Shown here in pieces: positions 6,694 through 14,609 of a stretch of DNA of 17,833 bases (position 1 is the first letter of the stretch; each line of letters begins with the position of its first letter). Below the pieces are notes generated by a model, which was given only the letters and a program-made list of their open reading frames with translations, was not told the origin of the DNA and did no database searches. Origin of the DNA: an uncultured Collinsella sp. (lineage in GTDB: Bacteria; Actinomycetota; Coriobacteriia; Coriobacteriales; Coriobacteriaceae); assembly GCA_902475785.1 (NCBI GenBank), contig CABSAN010000046.1:1-17833 (forward strand), written 5' to 3'. The translations under genes were made by a program, and so were the position numbers.

Positions 6694-8520
6694 TTAGGCC
6701 TCGCCTCCCTTCGTGACGGCGGCATCAGCGGTCGCTGCAGTGATTTTCCAGCTCGCGGCCTGTTCGTATTCGGCCCACATCTTGGCATACAGACCCTCTT
6801 GGGACAGTAACTCGGCATGGGTACCCGACTCCTGCACGCTGCCCTGGTTGAGCACCACGATTTGGTCTGCGCCCACTACAGTCGAGAGTCGGTGCGCAAT
6901 CATAATGACCGTGCGGCCCGCCGCCAGCTTGCTAAAGGCGCGCTGGATGAGCGCCTCGTTCTCGGGGTCGGCAAACGCCGTGGCCTCATCGAGCACCACG
7001 ATAGGCGCGCCTTTAAGGATCGCGCGGGCGAGTGCCACGCGCTGAACCTCGCCACCCGAAAGATATGCTCCGCCGGCACCGAGCATGGTATTGATGCCCT
7101 GGGGGAGCTTGGCCACAATGTCGTCGCACTGAGCTGCGGAGAGGGCCGCACGCACTTCGTCGTCAGTGGCCGTAGGCTTGGAGGCGCGCACGTTATCGGC
7201 AAGTGTTTGCCGGAACAGCTGGTTGGTCTGGAACACGAAGGCAACCTGGTCCATAAGCTCGTGCGGATCCATATCGCGAACGTCCACACCGCCTACGAGC
7301 ACTCGACCCGAGGAGACATCCCAAAAACGCGGGATCAGGCTTGCGCAGGTTGACTTACCGCCACCCGAGGGACCCACCAGGGCGAGGGTGCTACCAGCGG
7401 GAACGCTAAAACTCACATGACTGACAGCAGGTGCTTCGGCACCCTCGTACGTAAAGCTCACGTCCTCAAATCGCACGTCGCCGCCGGCAGGGTGCTTGGG
7501 TTGGACGGGCACGGAGAGCTGCTTGGAATCCATGACGCTTCGAATACGAGCCAGCGAATCAGCACTCATCTGAGAGGCCTCGCCCACAAACATGAGCTTG
7601 GTCATGGCCGTCGGCACTACGGCCGAAAATATCGCGTAAAACGTGAAGTTGGTCATAAAATGCGCGAAGTCCGTCTCGCCCGGCGCCAGCAGCAACGCCA
7701 CGGGCAACAGGAATGCCACAAGACCATTGAGCGCGGTAAGGTTGAGTACCTGCGGACCTCGGCAGAACGTGCCCGCATAGTTTTGTGCCATGTCGGCGTA
7801 TTCGGCGATCGCATCGTGGAAGGCCTTAAAGGAGTAGACCGTCTGCTGAAACACCTTGACCACGGGGATGCCGCGTACGTATTCGGTGCCGGTCTTATTC
7901 ATCTTGACCAGCGCTCCCATGTAGGCCTTCATAAACTCGCCGCCCTTGCCGCCCATCATGGCGGCCATGGCGCCAAACGAAACGACGACCGAGATAAGGC
8001 ATGCCGCCCCCAAACGCCAATCGAACGCGAAAAGCAGCACGAGCAAGCCCGCGACCATGGCGGCGGCGCCTGCGATATCGGGCAGCATGTGTGCGAGCAA
8101 AGTCTCGGTGGAGGCGGCGCATCCGTCTACAATACGGCGCAGCTCACCGGTGGCGTGCGTGTCAAAGTAGCCAAGCGGCAGCTTAAGCAGGTGCTCGCTC
8201 GTAGTCTTGCGGATATTGGACGCACAGCGAAACGCAGACAGGTGCGTGCACATGAGCCCCACGAAATAAGCTACGATGCTTGCCAGCGCAAAACCAACGG
8301 CCCACCAGCCATACATCGCAATGTTAGTGGCTTCGCTCCAGTTGGGTGCCACGGCGATCAGATCGCGCGCGACAAGCCAAATGCACGCGTACGGGCCAAA
8401 GCTCAGCAGCTGCGAGAGCGCCGAGAGCGCCATGCCCAAATACGTTAGGAATTTGCGGTCACCGGCATACGCGAGCAACTCGCCGATACCTCCACCTTCC
8501 CTTTTTGATTCCTTTGCCAT
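6694..8520 (-). CDS. ABC exporter half-transporter, permease plus ATPase (first of pair)
   Basis: This 608-residue half-transporter has six membrane helices in residues 20-310 and a nucleotide-binding domain. Walker A GPSGGGKS is at 383-390, the Q-loop glutamine at 431, signature LSGGEVQR from 487, Walker B VVLDEA with Glu512, and the switch histidine at 543. The D-loop reads AFADPENE instead of the usual SALDxxxE, a wording I associate with YbtP-like and related siderophore ABC proteins. I chose the ATG at 8520 because AAGGA lies 6 nt upstream. A further ATG at 8583 has no ribosome binding site and lies in a palindrome of the control region. It is the first gene of the operon. Confidence 0.92.
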   Translation of the reverse strand: MAKESKREGGGIGELLAYAGDRKFLTYLGMALSALSQLLSFGPYACIWLVARDLIAVAPNWSEATNIAMYGWWAVGFALASIVAYFVGLMCTHLSAFRCASNIRKTTSEHLLKLPLGYFDTHATGELRRIVDGCAASTETLLAHMLPDIAGAAAMVAGLLVLLFAFDWRLGAACLISVVVSFGAMAAMMGGKGGEFMKAYMGALVKMNKTGTEYVRGIPVVKVFQQTVYSFKAFHDAIAEYADMAQNYAGTFCRGPQVLNLTALNGLVAFLLPVALLLAPGETDFAHFMTNFTFYAIFSAVVPTAMTKLMFVGEASQMSADSLARIRSVMDSKQLSVPVQPKHPAGGDVRFEDVSFTYEGAEAPAVSHVSFSVPAGSTLALVGPSGGGKSTCASLIPRFWDVSSGRVLVGGVDVRDMDPHELMDQVAFVFQTNQLFRQTLADNVRASKPTATDDEVRAALSAAQCDDIVAKLPQGINTMLGAGGAYLSGGEVQRVALARAILKGAPIVVLDEATAFADPENEALIQRAFSKLAAGRTVIMIAHRLSTVVGADQIVVLNQGSVQESGTHAELLSQEGLYAKMWAEYEQAASWKITAATADAAVTKGGEA

Positions 8521-8539
8521 GAGATTCCTTTCTAACGGC

Positions 8540-8568
8540 TTGAGAGTTAACCGTAATGAACTTATCAT
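8540..8568 (+). promoter_or_regulatory. Promoter of the AraC-family regulator gene
   Basis: TTGAGA (8540-8545) and TATCAT (8563-8568) are separated by exactly 17 bp, a strong sigma-70-type promoter on the plus strand. Transcription would begin near 8575, leaving a leader of about 60 nt that contains the palindrome and the direct repeats described below. Confidence 0.65.
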
Positions 8569-8574
8569 TGATGT

Positions 8575-8590
8575 GTTAGCCATGGCTCAC
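8575..8590. promoter_or_regulatory. 16-bp near-perfect palindrome in divergent control region
   Basis: The core AGCCATGGCT (8578-8587) is a perfect 10-bp palindrome. Adding the outer GT/AC arms gives 16 bp with a single mismatched pair. It sits at the predicted transcription start of the regulator gene and between candidate promoter elements of the ABC operon, so it could bind a dimeric regulator. No regulator is assigned. Confidence 0.4.
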
Positions 8591-8605
8591 AATCAAGCCA
8601 GGCGT

Positions 8606-8641
8606 GGACGTTTCTGCAAAGGAAAGGGACGCTTTTGCAAA
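8606..8641. promoter_or_regulatory. Direct repeat, candidate AraC-family operator
   Basis: GGACGTTTCTGCAAA (8606-8620) and GGACGCTTTTGCAAA (8627-8641) match at 13 of 15 positions. Their starts are 21 bp apart, two helical turns, the classic arrangement for two half-sites of an AraC-family protein. The right copy overlaps the TTG start of the regulator gene, so binding could repress it. The left copy lies 9 bp from a TTGATT (minus strand of 8591-8596) that may be the -35 of the ABC operon, so binding could also activate that operon. Confidence 0.6.
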
Positions 8642-9639
8642 TACGGCGGGCAGCGACCGACATAACCGAGCTCTACGCACCGCAATTTGAGCAGTTTGGC
8701 CTGGAGCTTACCGGCAAGGGCGCCGTCTTTACCGGCGAGGTGGCAAACGACCGGGCGCACGGCCGCGCATGGACCATGCCCCTCTCCCCCACCTGCATCG
8801 TCATGGAGCATTTCATAACCCCGACGCGCAACATGCACCTAGCCGAATACACGCCCGAACCGTACGCATGCGTGAGCGAGGTCAGCGCGCCCACACTTAC
8901 ATGCATGCCCGAGGCTGGCATAACGCCCGCAAACCTCAAACCATTGCATGGACCGTGGCCAAACAATGCCGTTTGCAGCTTTATCCAAGATAGCTGTGGC
9001 GAGGAATTAAGCCCGCTGTTTGCGGGGGAGCTCTATCACTCGCGCTCGGTGCTCTTTTTGCCTGGATATTTTGACGAACTGGAGCACCGCTATCCCACCG
9101 AGTTCGCGGGAATCTTTGAGGCGTTTGCCGAGCCATGGCACGAGGAAGCGACGTCTGCCATCTGCCACACGCTGCGCCGGATTAACGAGGACCGCGCCCG
9201 CACCGTAGGCGGACACGTCTATATGCAGGGCATCGTGGAGACCATGGTCGCGGAGCTCGCCTGTTCGCGCGCGGCCCACAGGCAGGCGCGGCAGGCGGCA
9301 GACACACGCGTCAGCATAACCATTGCCGAAGAAGCAACGGCGATGATTGAGCGCGCGCTCGACAAAGGCAGACGCGTGGGTATCAACGAGGTGGCCGAGA
9401 GGCTCTACACAAGCCGCTCCAAACTATGCGCCACCTTTAAGGCCCAAACAGGCGAGTCCCTGGGCGCCTACATTCGCAGACGCCGCATGGAGCGAGCGCA
9501 GGACCTTTTGGCCGATAGCGCGCTCACGATAGCGCAGATGGCAGAGCGTCTAGGCTACCCTCAGCAAGCCGCCTTCGCCCAAGCCTTCAAACAATACACC
9601 GGCATGACACCCACGGCTTGGCGAAGCAAGCATCGCTAA
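8635..9639 (+). CDS. AraC-family transcriptional regulator
   Basis: This 334-residue DNA-binding protein has an N-terminal sensor-like region of about 220 residues that I cannot assign. An AraC/XylS double helix-turn-helix domain covers about residues 233-332, with the diagnostic IAQMAERLGYPQQAAFAQAFKQ segment and the GMTPTAWR ending. The gene starts with TTG. No ATG or GTG is available in frame back to the upstream stop, and GGAAAGG lies 7 nt ahead. It is divergent from the ABC pair across a 114-bp gap, so it is the likely regulator of that pair, probably responding to the transported molecule or to iron. This layout resembles ybtA beside ybtPQ, but the ligand is unknown. Confidence 0.92.
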   Translation: MQIRRAATDITELYAPQFEQFGLELTGKGAVFTGEVANDRAHGRAWTMPLSPTCIVMEHFITPTRNMHLAEYTPEPYACVSEVSAPTLTCMPEAGITPANLKPLHGPWPNNAVCSFIQDSCGEELSPLFAGELYHSRSVLFLPGYFDELEHRYPTEFAGIFEAFAEPWHEEATSAICHTLRRINEDRARTVGGHVYMQGIVETMVAELACSRAAHRQARQAADTRVSITIAEEATAMIERALDKGRRVGINEVAERLYTSRSKLCATFKAQTGESLGAYIRRRRMERAQDLLADSALTIAQMAERLGYPQQAAFAQAFKQYTGMTPTAWRSKHR

Positions 9640-9703
9640 GGCCCAGGCTCCCTGGCCGTAACGGAGCGATTAATTAGCCGCCGCCCGTCAGCTCACCCAG
9701 GAT

Positions 9704-11068
9704 CTAAACGTCAAGATGTGCACGATCAAGCGCCTTTTTGATAAGAGGGACAGATCGATCAGCCAAATACAACGGAATGTTGAGCACCCCGTCGTCGAGC
9801 TTTAGGTTCTTAAGTGAGTAGCGGACCCTCAATGGAGTCGTCTCCGCATGCTTGTCGGCATAGTACTTAAGGCTCTTGGAATGAACGACCTCTCCCGATT
9901 TGACCTCGACGGGAACGATTTCGTTTCCGACTTGAATCAAAAAATCGACTTCGTGCTTCGGCTTCTCGTTTGTCCAGTAACGCGGAGCAGCATCTAACTG
10001 TGAAAGTAATGCCTGAAGCACATAGTTCTCGGCGAACGAACCTTTGAACTCCGAAAATAGCGCATCCGAGATGGCAAAAGCGGACGCATCCAGCCTTGCC
10101 ATGCGGCGCAGCAAGCCGACATCAAGACAGTAGACCTTAAATGCCTTGAGGTCATCGTACGCAGAGAGCGGCACACCACCGGCAGCATTAAGGCGAACCG
10201 CCGTGATGAGCCCAGCATCGGCAAGCCATTCCAGAGCATCCTCGTATTCTCGAGCACGAGCCCCCTCGCGCACCGCACCCCAAACGAACTTTTTGTTCTC
10301 GCGCGCCAACTGAGCTGGAATCGAGTTCCATATTTGTGAAAGCTTGGCGAACTGCGCACGGCCACCATGCTTGGCAAAATCGCGCTCGTAGGAATCCAAG
10401 AGATCAGACAACACCTTATCGACCTGAACGATATCGCCCGTCTCCACCCACCGGCCAAGAGCCTCTGGCATGCCGCCGCATGCAAAATAACGACGAAGAT
10501 GCTCGACGAGACGGACATGGAAGAAATCGGGCACTGTCTCGATCTGATCCAGGCCGCCAAGGTATTCGTCGTAGTTTGCAGCGCCCTCGGCTTTCAGAAA
10601 CTCGGAAAAGCTCATGGGGCGCATCTCCATGAACTCGACCTTTCCCACCGGAAAAGCGCTGGTCTCACGGGACAAGCGAACGCCCAACAAAGACCCTGCG
10701 CATGCGACGTGATACTCGGGGGCCTCGTCACAGAAGTATTTAAGGGCGCCGACTGCAGAAGGACAATCCTGGATCTCATCAATAATAAGCAGCGTTTCGC
10801 CGGGCTCGATAGGTTGTCCAAGTGCCAGGGAAAGATTTGAGATGATCCGTCGAGGATTGCGCGTACCTTCGAAAAACTGAGCGTACTCGCTCTGTACCCC
10901 AGGTGACGGCTCCTCGAGCGTCAGATACACAAAATTGAGGTACGAGGTTCGGCCGAACTCCTTAAGCGCCCACGTCTTTCCAACCTGGCGCGCCCCCTTA
11001 AGGATAAGCGGCTTACGATATTCTGACGCTTTCCAAGCGTTAAGCTTGGCAATGATATCTCGCTGCAT
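9704..11068 (-). CDS. AAA-type ATPase with DUF4143 domain
   Basis: This 454-residue protein has an N-terminal AAA_14-type ATPase and a C-terminal DUF4143 region. Walker A GARQVGKT is at 25-32, Walker B LLIIDE at 93-98 (Asp97, Glu98), and a sensor-like AGSLLG at 124-129. The C-terminal part contains E-V-D at 373-375 and E-V-K at 388-390, a pattern like the PD-(D/E)xK nuclease core. The family is widespread in gut bacteria, often in many genomic copies; its role is unknown, and defence or mobile-element links are speculation. The ATG has GGAGG 8 nt upstream. Just beyond this lies a 75-bp imperfect palindrome. The gene looks less GC-rich than its neighbours, which suggests transfer. No neighbour shares its operon. 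Confidence 0.88.
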   Translation of the reverse strand: MQRDIIAKLNAWKASEYRKPLILKGARQVGKTWALKEFGRTSYLNFVYLTLEEPSPGVQSEYAQFFEGTRNPRRIISNLSLALGQPIEPGETLLIIDEIQDCPSAVGALKYFCDEAPEYHVACAGSLLGVRLSRETSAFPVGKVEFMEMRPMSFSEFLKAEGAANYDEYLGGLDQIETVPDFFHVRLVEHLRRYFACGGMPEALGRWVETGDIVQVDKVLSDLLDSYERDFAKHGGRAQFAKLSQIWNSIPAQLARENKKFVWGAVREGARAREYEDALEWLADAGLITAVRLNAAGGVPLSAYDDLKAFKVYCLDVGLLRRMARLDASAFAISDALFSEFKGSFAENYVLQALLSQLDAAPRYWTNEKPKHEVDFLIQVGNEIVPVEVKSGEVVHSKSLKYYADKHAETTPLRVRYSLKNLKLDDGVLNIPLYLADRSVPLIKKALDRAHLDV

Positions 11069-11087
11069 GACCGAACCTCCCGCAAAG

Positions 11088-11162
11088 AAACTTCCGTAAA
11101 CGTGATATTTCCCACATTTTACCCTAGGTAAAACGTGACATTTATCACATTTACGGAAGTTT
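11088..11162. repeat. 75-bp imperfect palindrome upstream of the DUF4143 ATPase gene
   Basis: Two 36-nt arms flank a 3-nt centre (CTA) and match at 30 of 36 positions when one is inverted. The outer AAACTTCCGTAAA is perfect, as is the inner TTTTACC/GGTAAAA. It can also be read as two inverted 27-bp sites of the form GTAAA-n-GTGA...CAC-n-TTTTAC. It ends 7 bp from the ribosome binding site of the ATPase gene, so it must contain or overlap its promoter and could be an autoregulatory operator or the end of a mobile unit. Confidence 0.75.
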
Positions 11163-11200
11163 TAAGCTCATTTCGCCACACTTTCATCACATTCAAAAGG

Positions 11201-11223
11201 CGGAGGCGCATTTTGCGCCTCCG
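11201..11223 (-). terminator. Hairpin, probable terminator
   Basis: A 10-bp perfect GC-rich stem CGGAGGCGCA/TGCGCCTCCG has a 3-nt loop and is followed on the minus strand by CCTTTTG. It sits between the element behind gatB and the ATPase control region, so it would insulate the ATPase gene from readthrough of the gat operon. Confidence 0.55.
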
Positions 11224-11274
11224 TCACCATCTTTCCTATCAGCCTACCTGACCCGAACGGCCGAGTCGTTGCAG

Positions 11275-11413
11275 AACCCGGGAGCCCCGGCAGGGCGGGT
11301 ACTTGCTCAAAATGAGTTCCGCACGCAAAGAAGGCCACTTAATGTGGCCTTCGTCTTGCGCAGGACTGTTCGAAATTTTGAGGAAGCACCCGCCCTGCCG
11401 GGGCTCCCGGGTT
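11275..11413. repeat. 139-bp MITE-like inverted-repeat element
   Basis: Perfect 26-bp arms (11275-11300 and 11388-11413) continue inward, with two mismatches, for 13 further positions including CTCAAAAT. A separate hairpin lies in the centre. It encodes no plausible protein. Terminal inverted repeats plus small size suggest a miniature inverted-repeat element or a structured transcription end. No target-site duplication could be recognised at the borders. Confidence 0.75.
11330..11352 (-). terminator. Central hairpin of the element, likely gat operon terminator
   Basis: A perfect 9-bp stem GAAGGCCAC/GTGGCCTTC with a 5-nt loop is extended by CGCAA/TTGCG across small bulges. On the minus strand it is followed by TTTGCG, a short T run. 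It lies 67 bp past the gatB stop and is the first hairpin with any T tract after that gene. Confidence 0.5.
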
Positions 11414-11418
11414 CCCGT

Positions 11419-13095
11419 TTACGAGAGCGACGTTCTCAGCAACTCGTTGAAGAGCTTCGGGTTGCCCTTGCCGCGGCTCGCCTTCATGCACTGGCCCACC
11501 AAAAAGCCGATGACCTTCTGGTTGCCGTCGCGATACTGCTGCGCCTGATCGGCACAGTTTGCCAGTACCTCGTCCACAATCGGCTGCAGCGCGCCGGCAT
11601 CGCTCACCTGACGCATACCGCGCTCGTCGACAATCTTATTGGGGTCGTCGCCGGTCTGAGCCATGGCCTCAAAGACCTCGTGTGCCTGGTTGGAGCTGAT
11701 GGCATCGGTCGCTAGCAGCTTGGCAAGCGCCGCCACCTGAGCCGGCGCGATGCCGGACTCGGCCAGCGAGACGCCGGCACCCTTAAGGTAGGCGATCATC
11801 TCGTTGACCAGCAGGTTTGCGACCGTCTGGGCCTCCTTGCCAGCCATACCGGCAGCGGCAGCCTCAAAGAAGTCGGCAAACTCCGGGTCGCCGGCGATTT
11901 GCTCGGCATCGGCCGCCTTAATGCCAAAGTCGGCCTCAAAACGGGCGCGCTTGGCATCGGGCAGCTCGGGAATCTCACCTCGGCAGCGGTCGATGAACTC
12001 ATCGTCCAGATCGAACGGCGCCAGATCGGGATCGGGGAACAGACGATAGTCGTCGGCCGTCTCCTTCACACGCATGACCACGGTGCGCTTGCGGCTGGGC
12101 TCCCAGTGGCGGGTCTCCTGATAGATGATGCCGCCCTCCTCGAGCACCTCGGCCTGACGGCAAATCTCGTAGGCAAGGCCGTCGTGCAGGCTCTTAAACG
12201 AGTTGAGGTTCTTGAGCTCGGTCTTGGTGCCCAGCTTGGTCTCGCCGCGGCGGCGCAGCGACACGTTGCCGTCGCAGCGCATGGAGCCCTTCTCCATGGA
12301 GCAGTCCGAAATGCCCAGCGTCACAAAGATGCGACGGAGCTTTTCCATAAACAGGCGCGCTTCCTCGGGCGTGCGCAGGTCGGGCTCGGTGACGAGCTCA
12401 ATCAAAGGCGTGCCGCAGCGGTTGTAGTCGACGAGCGACTCGGCCGCGGCGGTAATGCGGCCCTCGGCGCCGCCCACGTGCACCATCTTGGCGGCGTCCT
12501 CCTCCATGTGGATGCGCAGGATGCGGATGGGCACCGTGTAGGAACCGTCCTCGCGACGCTCGGGCATCTGCAGGTTGGACGCGTCATAGCTGGCCAGGTG
12601 GCCGGCGCGCTGGTTGCCCTCGCGCATGGTCGACGTCATGGACGTGGACAGGCCCTCGGCGTTAGCCGAAGCGCTCGCCAGGCTCTGTGCCTCGGCCTCG
12701 CCAAACGCGCAGTCGGGGCGCTCGGCGGCACCGCGACCGGTCACGTCCAGGTCCAGGTGGCCGTACATGGCAAAGGCGACCGGACCTTGCGTGGTCTGGA
12801 AGTTCTTGGCCATATCGGGATAGAAGTAGTGCTTGCGGTAGAACATCGAGTGGCGCTGGATCTCGCAGTTGGTGGCGAGACCGGCCTTGACGATGCTCTC
12901 GATGGCGCGCTTGTTGGGCACCGGCAGGGCGCCGGGCAGGCCCAGACACACCGGGCACACGTTGGCGTTGGGCTCGTCATCGTGGCTGAGCCTGCAGTTG
13001 CAGAACATCTTGGTATCGAGTGCGGTGAGCTCGGTATGGATCTCCAGGCCGATCACGGCCTCCCAATCCTGCAGGACCTCGGAAAGCTCCTTCAT
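11419..13095 (-). CDS. gatB: Asp-tRNA(Asn)/Glu-tRNA(Gln) amidotransferase subunit B
   Basis: GatB binds misacylated Glu-tRNA(Gln) or Asp-tRNA(Asn) and activates it with ATP, so that GatA-derived ammonia can convert it to the amide form. Typical motifs are VIGLEIHTEL at 14-23, the zinc-type cysteines C32, C34, C47 and C50, YPDMAKN at 92-98, HMEED at 196-200 and DYNRCGTPLIE after it. The C-terminal YqeY-like tail domain ends in VGQCMKASRGKGNP. At 558 residues it is longer than the usual 475-510. The excess is an Ala/Ser/Glu-rich insert at about residues 121-182, between GHLDLDV and the HMEED strand. Its ATG overlaps the gatA stop by 1 nt (TAATG), so translation is coupled. Confidence 0.97.
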   Translation of the reverse strand: MKELSEVLQDWEAVIGLEIHTELTALDTKMFCNCRLSHDDEPNANVCPVCLGLPGALPVPNKRAIESIVKAGLATNCEIQRHSMFYRKHYFYPDMAKNFQTTQGPVAFAMYGHLDLDVTGRGAAERPDCAFGEAEAQSLASASANAEGLSTSMTSTMREGNQRAGHLASYDASNLQMPERREDGSYTVPIRILRIHMEEDAAKMVHVGGAEGRITAAAESLVDYNRCGTPLIELVTEPDLRTPEEARLFMEKLRRIFVTLGISDCSMEKGSMRCDGNVSLRRRGETKLGTKTELKNLNSFKSLHDGLAYEICRQAEVLEEGGIIYQETRHWEPSRKRTVVMRVKETADDYRLFPDPDLAPFDLDDEFIDRCRGEIPELPDAKRARFEADFGIKAADAEQIAGDPEFADFFEAAAAGMAGKEAQTVANLLVNEMIAYLKGAGVSLAESGIAPAQVAALAKLLATDAISSNQAHEVFEAMAQTGDDPNKIVDERGMRQVSDAGALQPIVDEVLANCADQAQQYRDGNQKVIGFLVGQCMKASRGKGNPKLFNELLRTSLS

Positions 13096-14609
13096 TACAG
13101 CTCGCCTCCCTTCCCGGCAAAATCGGGCGCGACGGAAAGCGCGGGCGCACCCGTAGCGGCATCGGCAAAGCCGCGCTCCAGGGCGCGGGCAAACATAAGC
13201 AGCTGACGGTCCTTAAAGGCCGGACCAACCAGCTGGGCAGAAACGGGCAGCTGAGTATCCTCGCCCAGGCCCAGCGGCACCGAGATGCCACCGTTGCCGC
13301 AGATGTTGAGCGAGATGGTGTACAGGTCGGAGAGGTACATCTGCGTGGGGTCGCTGATCTCGCCAAACTTAAAGGCCGTGCGCGGCGAGGCGGGCATGAG
13401 GATGGTGTCCACCTTGGCATACGCAGCGTCGTAGTCCTGCGTGATGAGCGTGCGGGCCTTTTGCGCAGCGTAGTAGTACTTGTCGTACACGCCCGAGCTC
13501 AGCAGGTAGGCGCCGAGCATCTGACGGCGCTTGGCCTCGGCACCAAAGCCGTGGGCGCGACTGAGCGAGCTCTGGTCGGACAGATTGGCGCAGCCTTCCT
13601 CCTGATAGCCGTAGCGAATGCCGTCAAAACGGGCCAGGTTGGAGAATGCCTCGGCCGGGCCGATGACGTAGTAGGCGGCGATGGCGGCATCCAGGTGCGG
13701 CAGGTCGACCTCGACCAGTTCGGCGCCCTGGTTCTGCAGCTCCTGGGCGGCGCGCTGAACAGCGGCCTTGACCTCGGGCGTCAGGCCCTCGGCCTCCATA
13801 AACGCGGGGATGATGCCCACGCGCTTACCCTCGATGCTGTCGTTGAGATGCTCGGTAAAGTCGACGGCGCAATCCTGGCTGGTGCAGTCGTACGGATCGT
13901 GGCCCGCGCCGGTAAGCGCGTTCATGGCCAGCGCAACGTCCTCGACCGTGCGGCCAAAGGGGCCCACCTGGTCGAGCGACGAGCCAAAGGCAACCACGCC
14001 GTAACGGCTCACGGCGCCATACGTGGGCTTAAAGCCCACCACGCCGCACAGCGACGCCGGCTGGCGAATGGAGCCGCCGGTGTCCGAACCCAGTGAGAGC
14101 GCGACCTCGCCCGCGGCGACGGCGGCAGCGGAGCCGCCCGAGGAGCCGCCAGGCACGCGCTCGGTATCCCAGGGGTTGTTGGTGCGGTGGAACGCCGAGC
14201 TCTCGGTGGAACTACCAAAAGCGAACTCGTCCATGTTGGCCTTGCCCATGGGCAGGCAGCCGGCATCGAGCATCCGCTGGACGCAGGTAGCGGTGTAGAC
14301 GCTCTGGTAGTTCTCGAGCATGCGGGAAGCGCAGGTGGTGCGCGTGCCCACGAGGTTCATGTTGTCCTTGATGGCCAGCGGCACGCCCGCGAGCGGGGGC
14401 AGCGGCTTGCCTGCGGCACGGTCGGCATCCACGCGCGCGGCGGCATCGAGCGCAAGCTCGGGCGCCACCTGCAGGAATGCCTGGACCCCGCCCTCGCGCG
14501 CCTCGATGGCGGCAAGGGAGGCCTGGGCCACCTCGGTAGCGGTAAAGTCGCCGGCGGCAACGCCCGCGGCGATCTGGACGGCGGTAAGGGAATCGAAGCT
14601 TAGCGCCAT
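13095..14609 (-). CDS. gatA: Asp-tRNA(Asn)/Glu-tRNA(Gln) amidotransferase subunit A
   Basis: GatA is the amidase-signature glutaminase subunit of the GatCAB complex and releases ammonia from glutamine. The 504-residue protein has the full catalytic triad: Lys81 in AIKDN, Ser156 in GGSSGGS and the nucleophile Ser180 in SDTGGS. Normal length and motif spacing point to an active enzyme. It is the middle gene of the operon, overlapping gatC upstream and gatB downstream by 1 nt each (TAATG), which favours equal production of the subunits. The presence of GatCAB implies an indirect route to Gln-tRNA(Gln), Asn-tRNA(Asn) or both; the absence of GlnRS or AsnRS cannot be judged from this window. Confidence 0.98.
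   Translation of the reverse strand: MALSFDSLTAVQIAAGVAAGDFTATEVAQASLAAIEAREGGVQAFLQVAPELALDAAARVDADRAAGKPLPPLAGVPLAIKDNMNLVGTRTTCASRMLENYQSVYTATCVQRMLDAGCLPMGKANMDEFAFGSSTESSAFHRTNNPWDTERVPGGSSGGSAAAVAAGEVALSLGSDTGGSIRQPASLCGVVGFKPTYGAVSRYGVVAFGSSLDQVGPFGRTVEDVALAMNALTGAGHDPYDCTSQDCAVDFTEHLNDSIEGKRVGIIPAFMEAEGLTPEVKAAVQRAAQELQNQGAELVEVDLPHLDAAIAAYYVIGPAEAFSNLARFDGIRYGYQEEGCANLSDQSSLSRAHGFGAEAKRRQMLGAYLLSSGVYDKYYYAAQKARTLITQDYDAAYAKVDTILMPASPRTAFKFGEISDPTQMYLSDLYTISLNICGNGGISVPLGLGEDTQLPVSAQLVGPAFKDRQLLMFARALERGFADAATGAPALSVAPDFAGKGGEL

Noticed and set aside
7417..8448. A 343-codon open frame on the plus strand opposite the first ABC gene
   Set aside because: It lies wholly within a clear ABC transporter gene, has no motif of its own and has a composition typical of antisense frames.
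9640..9657. Hairpin after the AraC-family gene
   Set aside because: The stem is only 7 bp with a bulge and has no T tract on either strand, so it is too weak to call a terminator.
11899..13206. A 435-codon open frame on the plus strand opposite gatB
   Set aside because: It is a shadow of a GC-rich gene: the minus-strand gatB is certain, and the plus-strand translation is low-complexity, His/Gly/Leu-rich and without family motifs.
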